Made by a program: the position numbers and the translations under genes | Assembly (NCBI GenBank): GCA_021791615.1 | Contig: JAJYWG010000325.1 | Span: 1 to 5,169 of the forward strand | DNA from: Actinomycetes bacterium | GTDB taxonomy: Bacteria > Actinomycetota > Acidimicrobiia > Acidimicrobiales > RAAP-2 | Length of the DNA stretch: 5,169 bases | Direction of reading: 5' to 3' | Notes under the pieces: model-generated | What the model was told of the DNA's origin: nothing | Seen by the model: only the letters and a program-made list of their open reading frames with translations | Database searches by the model: none | In this document: one piece after another, positions 1 to 5,169 of the stretch | Position numbering within the stretch: position 1 is the first letter of the stretch | Layout of the letters: each line of letters opens with the position of its first letter

Positions 1-1329
1 TTCCAGATCGTCTTCGACAAGAAGTACAGCACATACTGGCTGCTGGGCAACGAGCTCACCCAGATCACGCCGATCCCCCAGCATGCGTGGGACAAGACGT
101 CGGCCACCGGTGCCATCGGCAACTACGACATGACACCGAAGGGTGCGAAGGCGGTCTACAAGTTCCTGCAGGGTGAGGCCAAGAAGGCGTCGACACTGGC
201 GACCAACCCGCTGTGGAAGGTGGTGGACGGCGCATGGCAAGTGAAGACGTACGACTCCACCAACGGCCAGATGTCGATGGCGCCCAACCCCAAGTACCCC
301 TGGCCGCAGTCCCAGAAGTTGTCCTCGTTCACCGAGGTCCCCTTCACCAGCACAACGGCTGAGGTCAACGCGCTCGAGACGGGACAGCTCAGCGTGGGGT
401 TCGTCCCCTTCACATCGCTGAAGGTGATCCCCCACCTCAAGTCGGAGGGCTACAAGATCGCCTACTGGACCCAGGCGGCGTTCGGCGGCCTGATCCTGAA
501 CTACGCCAAGAACGACGCGGCCACGCCGATCCTCTCGCAGCTCTACGTCCGACAGGCGCTGACCCACCTGATCGACTTCAAGTCGATCATCCAGAAGATC
601 TACCACGGGCATGCGTCCTACGCCCCGAGCCCGATCTCCAACCCCAACGGCCTCGGGTCGAACGTGACGGCGCTGGACAAGAAGGACCCGTACCCCTATA
701 GCGTCTCGGCGGCGACGAAGCTCCTCACCAAGCACGGGTGGCACGTCGTGCCCAACGGCACGTCGACGTGCACAAAGCCAGGGACGGGCCCGACCCAGTG
801 CGGGAAGGGGATCAAGAAGGGGGCCAAGCTCGACTTCCGCATCGTCGGCACCCAGTCGTCGACCACACAGTACGCGTTGCTCCAGTACATCGTCTCGCAG
901 TTCGGCAGCGTCGGGGCGAACATGAAGGTGAAGCTCGTCCCCGAGGCGAACCTGCCGAGCCTCGCGGCCCAGTGCGCCGGCCAGGCAAAGACGTGCAGTT
1001 GGGACATGGAGCTGTGGATGGGCGAGTGGCCGCTCGGGTGGACGCCCTATGTCGAGACGGGCGGTAACACCTTCTACTGCGGCGCAACGTCGAACTACGG
1101 CAGCTACTGCACACCGAAGATGGACGCCATGATCAACGCCAACCACAGCAGCGCCAACCCGATCGCTTCGCTCAAGAAGTGGGAGAACTACATGGTCAAG
1201 GCGCAGATCCAGATCTACATGCCCGAGCCGGCCTACCGGGTTGTCGCCTACAAGGGGAACCTCCACGGCGTGACGCCGCTGGACCCGTACCTGCAGATCT
1301 ACCCCGAGGACTGGTACTTCTCGAAGTGA
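1..1329 (+). CDS. ABC transporter substrate-binding protein, peptide/nickel type (SBP_bac_5), 5' partial
   Basis: This is the C-terminal 442 residues of an extracellular solute-binding protein that captures a substrate, probably a peptide, and hands it to the permeases encoded downstream. The frame is open from base 1, so the gene enters from the left. The first ATG (base 130) is internal, because family motifs precede it: PIPQHAWDK (about residues 34-42) matches the usual 'ilPkHvw' motif. Further family signs are NPLWKVVDGAWQV followed by NPKYPWP, the stretch ALETGQLSVGFVP, and VRQALTHLIDFKSIIQKIYHG followed by SPISNP. Full-length members have about 530-600 residues, so roughly 100-150 are missing, including any lipoprotein signal peptide. 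Six cysteines occur in close pairs (C257/C267, C325/C332, C360/C370), which would suit disulfides in an exported protein. The stop is TGA at 1327-1329. The family call is firm. The substrate is unknown; nickel, haem or sugar binders share this fold. Confidence 0.93.
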   Translation, partial: FQIVFDKKYSTYWLLGNELTQITPIPQHAWDKTSATGAIGNYDMTPKGAKAVYKFLQGEAKKASTLATNPLWKVVDGAWQVKTYDSTNGQMSMAPNPKYPWPQSQKLSSFTEVPFTSTTAEVNALETGQLSVGFVPFTSLKVIPHLKSEGYKIAYWTQAAFGGLILNYAKNDAATPILSQLYVRQALTHLIDFKSIIQKIYHGHASYAPSPISNPNGLGSNVTALDKKDPYPYSVSAATKLLTKHGWHVVPNGTSTCTKPGTGPTQCGKGIKKGAKLDFRIVGTQSSTTQYALLQYIVSQFGSVGANMKVKLVPEANLPSLAAQCAGQAKTCSWDMELWMGEWPLGWTPYVETGGNTFYCGATSNYGSYCTPKMDAMINANHSSANPIASLKKWENYMVKAQIQIYMPEPAYRVVAYKGNLHGVTPLDPYLQIYPEDWYFSK

Positions 1330-1351
1330 TCGGCACCCACGTCAGCAGGTC

Positions 1352-1400
1352 GTCGGCCGGCCCACTGCCGAGCGAGCGGATCCGCTCGGCAGTGGCCGAC
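1352..1400 (+). promoter_or_regulatory. Stem-loop between binding-protein and permease genes (mRNA stabiliser or attenuator candidate)
   Basis: A perfect 13-bp inverted repeat, CCACTGCCGAGCG at 1362-1374 and CGCTCGGCAGTGG at 1383-1395, encloses an 8-base loop. The stem can be extended by five more pairs (GTCGG 1352-1356 with CCGAC 1396-1400) across a 5-base bulge at 1357-1361. It begins 22 bases after the binding-protein stop codon. No T-run follows, so it is not a classical intrinsic terminator. In ABC importer operons, a hairpin at this place often protects the upstream binding-protein mRNA or limits read-through, so that more binding protein than permease is made; that role is inferred here. 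The tandem GAGCGAGCG also allows an alternative 14-base palindrome at 1374-1387, so a protein-binding site is possible. Confidence 0.6.
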
Positions 1401-1434
1401 CCCGGCCGGCGGCACCGGCTACGGTCGGTGCGCT

Positions 1435-1440
1435 AGGAGG
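1435..1440 (+). promoter_or_regulatory. Ribosome binding site of the DppB-type permease gene
   Basis: AGGAGG lies 12 bases before the ATG at 1453. The core is strong but the spacing is longer than ideal. A GTG at 1443 is closer to it but opens a different frame whose product has no permease character, so ATG 1453 is the start. Confidence 0.7.
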
Positions 1441-1452
1441 CAGTGGGAAACG

Positions 1453-2400
1453 ATGCTCGCCTACATCGTGCGCCGGCTCATCCAGGCCCTCATCGTCGTC
1501 ATCGGCGTGACCCTGGTCGTCTTCCTGCTGATCCACCTGCTCCCCGGCGGCCCGGCCCGCGCCGCGCTCGGCGCCCGGGCCACCAAGGCGGAGATCCACA
1601 ACTTCAACGTCGCCAACGGGTACAACCGGGCGATCCCCGTGCAGTACGGCCTCTACATCTGGCACCTGCTGCACGGCAACCTCGGGTACTCGTACAAGTA
1701 CAACCAGACGGTGCTCTCGCTCTTGGAGACCAACCTGCCGAAGACGGCGGTGCTGGTCGGTCTCGCGTACGCGCTCTCGCTGGTCGTCGGGGTGCCGCTC
1801 GGGCTCTACCAGGCCGTCCGGCGGAACAAGTTCGGCGATCATGCGGTCACCGCGTTCGCCTTCGCCGGCTACGCCATGCCCAACTTCTGGGCCGGGATGC
1901 TCCTGATCCTGGCCTTCGCCGTGGGCCTGCACGTGCTCCCGGCGGAGGCGCCGCAAGGGGCGACGGTGGGGGCGATCTTCACCGACCCCCGCGCCCTGGT
2001 GCTCCCGGTCGTGACCCTCGCTCTCGTCAACTTCGCCCAGTTCAGCCGGTTCATGCGCTCGTCGGCGATCGAGAACCTGGTGCAGGACTACATGCGGACC
2101 GCCCGGGCCAAAGGCATCTCGACGGGCCGGGTGATCTTCCGCCACCTGCTGCCCAACTCGGTCACCCCCATCATCACCTTGATCGGCTTGACACTGCCGA
2201 TCGTGCTGTCGGGAGCCATCGTCATCGAGGCCGTGTTCAACTATCCGGGCATGGGGCTCTTGTTCTGGAACGCCGCCCTGAAGCAGGATTACCCCTTGAT
2301 GATGGGGGTGACGGTGGTCGTCGGCGTCGCCACCGTGGTCGGCAGCCTCCTCGCCGACCTGCTCTACGCCGCCATCGACCCCCGGGTGCGCTATGTCTGA
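1453..2400 (+). CDS. ABC transporter permease, DppB/OppB type
   Basis: This is one of the two integral membrane subunits that form the substrate channel of a peptide-type ABC importer. The product has 315 residues, a normal length for DppB. It opens with MLAYIVRRLIQALIVVIGVT, the typical N-terminus with a first membrane helix at about 9-30, followed by the conserved LLPGGP. An extracytoplasmic stretch (about 31-95) contains HGNLGYS. Further helices lie at about 98-120, 130-162, 180-198, 238-262 and 281-305. The cytoplasmic EAA loop that docks on the ATPase is at about 213-235 (YMRTARAKGIS, then FRHLLPN), with the invariant glycine at G221. The motif EAVFNYPGMGLL (259-270) and the C-terminal DPRVRYV also fit the family. 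The gene lies 123 bases after the binding-protein gene, beyond a stem-loop, and its last 8 bases overlap the next gene. The permease call is firm; Dpp, Opp, App or Nik specificity cannot be told apart. Confidence 0.95.
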   Translation: MLAYIVRRLIQALIVVIGVTLVVFLLIHLLPGGPARAALGARATKAEIHNFNVANGYNRAIPVQYGLYIWHLLHGNLGYSYKYNQTVLSLLETNLPKTAVLVGLAYALSLVVGVPLGLYQAVRRNKFGDHAVTAFAFAGYAMPNFWAGMLLILAFAVGLHVLPAEAPQGATVGAIFTDPRALVLPVVTLALVNFAQFSRFMRSSAIENLVQDYMRTARAKGISTGRVIFRHLLPNSVTPIITLIGLTLPIVLSGAIVIEAVFNYPGMGLLFWNAALKQDYPLMMGVTVVVGVATVVGSLLADLLYAAIDPRVRYV

Positions 2401-3376
2401 CACCGAGCGGGGGCCGACACCCGGCGCCGTGGCTACCGGGCCTGTCGCGACCACCGTCGCCGAGGCTCCCCGCGTCCAGGCACCGCTCGCCGGGACAGCG
2501 ATGGCGGAAGGCGGCGAGGTCACCTCGTCGGCGAGCATGCTCCGGCTCTTCGTCTCGATCTTCGCCGAGAACCGCCTGGCCATCGTCGGCCTGGTGACGA
2601 TCGTGCTGATGGTCCTCTTCTGCTACCTCGGCCCGGTCATCTACCACACCACACAGGTGCACACGGCGCTGCTCACAGCCAACCTGGCGCCGAGCAGCGC
2701 CCATCCGCTGGGCACCACAAACGTCGGCTACGACGTCCTGGGCCGGCTGATGGTGGGGGGCCAGGTCTCCTTGGAGGTCGGCCTCGGCGCCGCCCTGCTC
2801 TCGAGCCTGTTCGGCGCGGCCTGGGGGGCCGTCTCCGGCTTCTTCGGGCGGTGGGCGGACTCGCTGATGATGCGGATCGTGGACTCGATCTACGCTATCC
2901 CCCCGCTGCTCCTGATGCTGCTGATGGCGACGATCTTCTCCCCCACGACGTTCATGTTCATCGTCGTGGTGGCGATCGTCTCCTGGCTGCCCACGGCTCG
3001 CCTGGTCCGTGGCGAGTCCCTCTCGGTCCGCACGCGCGAGTACGTCGAGGCGGCCCGCGGCGCGGGGGTGACACGGGGCAAGATCATCGTCCGCCACATC
3101 ATCCCGAATGTGATGGGGACGATCGTGGTCCAGACGACGCTGCAGGTCGCCAATGCCATCCTGCTCCTGGCCGCCCTCAGCTACCTGGGGCTCGGGCCAC
3201 CGCCGCCGGCCACGAGTTGGGGGGCCATGCTGAACAACGGCCTCAACTACATCTACGACGGTTACTGGTGGCTGATCTACCCGGCCGGAGTGGCCATCGT
3301 GATCGTGGTGCTGGCGTTCAACTTCGTAGGGGACGCGCTCCGTGATGCGCTCGACGTCAGGCTGCAGCGACATTGA
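2393..3376 (+). CDS. ABC transporter permease, DppC/OppC type
   Basis: This is the second membrane subunit, expected to pair with the DppB-type protein. The product has 327 residues. Residues 1-48 form a hydrophilic tail rich in Ala, Thr, Pro and Gly, followed by the OppC N-terminal motif (FAENRLAIVGLV, 57-68) leading into the first helix (about 62-84). HPLGTTNVGYDVLGRLMVGG (104-123) is the DppC hallmark before the transport domain. Helices follow at about 125-150, 168-197, 245-266 and 292-314. The EAA loop is at about 217-240 (YVEAARGAGVT, then VRHIIPN), with E219 and G225. PPPPATSWGAML (269-280) and GDALRDALDVRL (313-324) close the family pattern; the latter has Val where Pro is usual. The ATG at 2393 lies inside the end of the upstream gene (ATGTCTGA, 8-base overlap), which suggests coupled translation because no good Shine-Dalgarno is present. 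Later in-frame starts at M37 (2501) or M49 would remove most of the tail and cannot be excluded. Confidence 0.95.
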   Translation: MSDTERGPTPGAVATGPVATTVAEAPRVQAPLAGTAMAEGGEVTSSASMLRLFVSIFAENRLAIVGLVTIVLMVLFCYLGPVIYHTTQVHTALLTANLAPSSAHPLGTTNVGYDVLGRLMVGGQVSLEVGLGAALLSSLFGAAWGAVSGFFGRWADSLMMRIVDSIYAIPPLLLMLLMATIFSPTTFMFIVVVAIVSWLPTARLVRGESLSVRTREYVEAARGAGVTRGKIIVRHIIPNVMGTIVVQTTLQVANAILLLAALSYLGLGPPPPATSWGAMLNNGLNYIYDGYWWLIYPAGVAIVIVVLAFNFVGDALRDALDVRLQRH

Positions 3377-3412
3377 CGGGGCCGCACGACGCCGACAAGG
3401 CCCGCCGCACCG

Positions 3413-3419
3413 AAGGAGG
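3413..3419 (+). promoter_or_regulatory. Ribosome binding site of the fused ATPase gene, fixing a GTG start
   Basis: AAGGAGG is a near-perfect Shine-Dalgarno sequence with 7 bases between it and the GTG at 3427. It decides the start. A TTG at 3373 is in frame but has no such site, and the nearby ATG at 3434 is in another frame. Confidence 0.85.
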
Positions 3420-3426
3420 GCGTCTC

Positions 3427-5169
3427 GTGACCGATGAGCTCCTCCGGATCGAGGACCTCCGGGTGGAGATCCCGGTCCGCAGCGGCACCGTGCACGCCGT
3501 AGGCGGCGTCTCGCTCAGCGTCCGCCCCGGCGAGACCGTCGGGGTGGTCGGCGAGTCCGGCTCGGGCAAGACCATGGTGGCGATGTCGGTGATGCGTCTC
3601 CTGCCGCCGGGAGCGCGCATCGCCGGGGGCTCGATCACCATCGCCGGCACCGACGTCACCTCGCTGTCCGAGAAGCAGATGCGCCAGGTCCGGGGCAGCG
3701 ATGTCGGGATGGTGTTCCAGGACCCGATGACCTCGCTCAACCCGCTGATGACCCTCGGGGCCCAGATCGCCGAGCCCGTGCGGGCGCACAAGGGGGTCTC
3801 ACGGGACGAGGCGATGGCCCGGGCCGAGGAGGTGCTCGGGCTCGTCGGGATGCCGCGCCCTGCCGAACGCCTCCGCAGCCACCCCCACGAGCTCTCGGGG
3901 GGATTGCGACAGCGCGCCATGATCGCCATGGCGCTCGCCTGCTCCCCCAAGCTCCTGATCGCCGACGAGCCGACCACGGCCCTCGACGTCACGATCCAGG
4001 ACCAGATCCTCGCCCTCCTGGACGACTTGCGTGGCCGCTTCGACATGGGCCTCCTGCTCATCACCCACGACATGGGCGTGATCGCCGACCGGGCCGACCG
4101 GGTGGCGGTCATGTACGCCGGGCAGCTCGTCGAGACCGGCGACGTGCAGACGATCTTCACCGAGATGCGCCACCCCTACACCCAGGCGCTCCTCGAGTCG
4201 ATCCCCGGGCTCGAGTCCGACCGCTCGAAGGCGCTCTACAGCATCCCCGGCGCCCCGCCCGACCTCACCCGGCCGCCCACGGGCTGCCGCTTCGCAGCCC
4301 GGTGCCGCTACGCGCAGGATCGGTGCGTGGAGGAGGCGCCCGAGCTCGTGACCGACGCCGGCGGGCACCGGTTCGCCTGCCACTTCCCCGTCGACGGGCG
4401 GCGGGCAGCACACCTGCTCGGCGTCGGCATCGACCTCGTGCGCAGCGAATCCCGGCGCGGTGGGGACAGCGCCTCGAGCACCTCGAGGGCGGCGGCCACG
4501 GCGGCCGGCGGCGCAGATGCCTCCGAGCCTCCCGGCGAGCGCGTGCTCCTCCGCCTCGAGCACATCGTCAAGGAGTTCCCGATCCACAAGGGGCTGCTGC
4601 GCCGCACCGTCGGCTCGGTCAAGGCCGTCTCGGACGTCTCGCTCTCGATCGGCGTCGGGGAGACCTTCGGCCTCGTCGGCGAGTCGGGCTGCGGCAAGAC
4701 GACGTTGGGCCGGCTCATGGTCGGCCTGACCGAGCCCGACTCGGGAACGGTGACCTTCGACGGCGTCGCCGCCACCTTCCGGGGAGCCGCCCTCAAGCGG
4801 CACCGCAAGGACGTCCAGCTCATGTTCCAGGACCCCTACGCCTCGCTCGACCCCCGGATGCGGGTGGCGTCGATCCTGCGCGAACCGCTCAACGCCCAGC
4901 GGATCGGCGACCGCAAGCAGCGCACAGCCCTGATCCGCCACCTCCTCGACGAGGTCGGCCTGCCACGACGGGCCCTCGAGCGCTACCCGCACGAGTTCTC
5001 CGGGGGCCAACGCCAGCGCATCGGGCTGGCGCGCGCCCTCACCGTCGAGCCGCGGCTCGTTGTCGCCGACGAGCCCGTGTCGGCGCTGGACGTCTCGATC
5101 CAGTCCCAGATCCTCAACCTCATGCTGCGGCTGCAGACCGAGCGGGAGCTGAGCTACGTGCTCATCTCC
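3427..5169 (+). CDS. Fused dipeptide/oligopeptide ABC transporter ATPase (DppD-DppF type, two nucleotide-binding domains), 3' partial
   Basis: This cytoplasmic ATPase would power the importer formed with the two upstream permeases. The frame is open from GTG 3427 to the right edge (581 codons) with no internal stop. Domain 1 (about 1-338) has Walker A GESGSGKT (42-49), Q-loop Q98, signature LSGGLRQR (156-163), Walker B LLIADEPTTALD with D180/E181, H-loop H214, and the HPY motif (249-251) of the peptide-ATPase C-terminal extension. That extension carries four cysteines (C287, C293, C300, C318) in the spacing linked in this family to an iron-sulfur cluster. A low-complexity Ser/Ala/Gly linker (about 339-371) follows. 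Domain 2 has Walker A GESGCGKT (418-425), Q-loop Q468, signature FSGGQRQR (524-531) and Walker B VVADEPVSALD with D548/E549. The sequence ends at LIS, one codon before the expected H-loop histidine, so roughly 80-120 residues are probably missing. Both ATP sites look catalytically intact as far as visible. The gene starts 50 bases after the DppC-type gene in the same operon. Confidence 0.93.
   Translation, partial: MTDELLRIEDLRVEIPVRSGTVHAVGGVSLSVRPGETVGVVGESGSGKTMVAMSVMRLLPPGARIAGGSITIAGTDVTSLSEKQMRQVRGSDVGMVFQDPMTSLNPLMTLGAQIAEPVRAHKGVSRDEAMARAEEVLGLVGMPRPAERLRSHPHELSGGLRQRAMIAMALACSPKLLIADEPTTALDVTIQDQILALLDDLRGRFDMGLLLITHDMGVIADRADRVAVMYAGQLVETGDVQTIFTEMRHPYTQALLESIPGLESDRSKALYSIPGAPPDLTRPPTGCRFAARCRYAQDRCVEEAPELVTDAGGHRFACHFPVDGRRAAHLLGVGIDLVRSESRRGGDSASSTSRAAATAAGGADASEPPGERVLLRLEHIVKEFPIHKGLLRRTVGSVKAVSDVSLSIGVGETFGLVGESGCGKTTLGRLMVGLTEPDSGTVTFDGVAATFRGAALKRHRKDVQLMFQDPYASLDPRMRVASILREPLNAQRIGDRKQRTALIRHLLDEVGLPRRALERYPHEFSGGQRQRIGLARALTVEPRLVVADEPVSALDVSIQSQILNLMLRLQTERELSYVLIS

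Noticed and set aside
130..132. ATG at 130 as the start of the binding-protein gene
   Set aside because: The frame is open back to base 1, and residues before this ATG contain conserved binding-protein motifs. The gene is cut by the window edge.
1362..1395. Rho-independent terminator ending the binding-protein transcript
   Set aside because: The hairpin is strong, but CCGACCCCGG follows rather than a T-run, and the permease genes have no visible promoter of their own. I kept it as a regulatory stem-loop.
1402..1419. Small GC-rich hairpin (GCCGG 1405-1409 with CCGGC 1415-1419)
   Set aside because: A five-base stem of this composition is expected by chance in such GC-rich DNA.
1342..2583. Long minus-strand open frame of 413 codons opposite the DppB-type gene
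   Set aside because: Its product is a low-complexity Arg/Asp/Gly/His-rich string with no domain. It is an antisense by-product of strong GC bias at third codon positions.
1443..2597. Plus-strand frame from GTG 1443 (384 codons), closer to the Shine-Dalgarno than ATG 1453
   Set aside because: The product is an Arg/Pro/Ala-rich string without membrane helices. The overlapping frame from 1453 gives a textbook DppB.
2237..3373. Long minus-strand open frame of 378 codons opposite the DppC-type gene
   Set aside because: It has the same Arg/Asp/His/Gln-rich composition with no motif, while the plus strand carries a complete permease.
3373..3426. TTG start at 3373 for the ATPase, overlapping the DppC stop and adding 18 residues
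   Set aside because: No Shine-Dalgarno precedes it, while GTG 3427 has AAGGAGG at ideal spacing and the usual family N-terminus.
3357..5010. Minus-strand open frames (3357-4160, 3799-5010 and shorter ones) opposite the ATPase
   Set aside because: The plus strand over this stretch encodes all ATPase motifs in one frame. The minus-strand products are biased and unrecognisable.

Overview
The window is strongly GC-rich, with G or C at most third codon positions. It carries Shine-Dalgarno sequences and one GTG start, which fits a high-GC actinobacterium. The paired-cysteine inserts in the binding protein resemble, from memory, proteins of free-living Actinobacteria, possibly Acidimicrobiia, but I cannot fix the taxon from the sequence alone.

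All genes are on the + strand and form one ABC importer operon of the dipeptide/oligopeptide (Dpp/Opp) family. In order: the C-terminal part of an extracellular substrate-binding protein (bases 1-1329, cut by the left edge); a 123-base gap with a strong stem-loop and a ribosome binding site; a DppB-type permease (1453-2400); a DppC-type permease that overlaps it by 8 bases (2393-3376); a 50-base gap with a near-perfect ribosome binding site; and a large ATPase gene that starts at GTG 3427 and runs off the right edge (3427-5169). The ATPase carries two complete-looking nucleotide-binding domains in one chain, so it is a DppD-DppF fusion. The layout binding protein-B-C-fused D/F is the one I recall for Mycobacterium tuberculosis dppABCD.

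The binding protein would capture a substrate outside the membrane and deliver it to the DppB/DppC heterodimer. The fused ATPase would drive transport from the cytoplasmic face. The substrate is most likely a peptide, but this family also carries nickel, haem, glutathione, opines and sugars, and the sequence does not decide among these.

No stretch over 300 bases lacks a gene. I see no tRNA, rRNA, CRISPR array, insertion sequence, attachment site or origin, and no convincing promoter. I did not find a new biological system. The points worth a second look are the stem-loop after the binding-protein gene, the ATPase fusion with its disordered linker and four-cysteine motif, and the three cysteine pairs of the binding protein.
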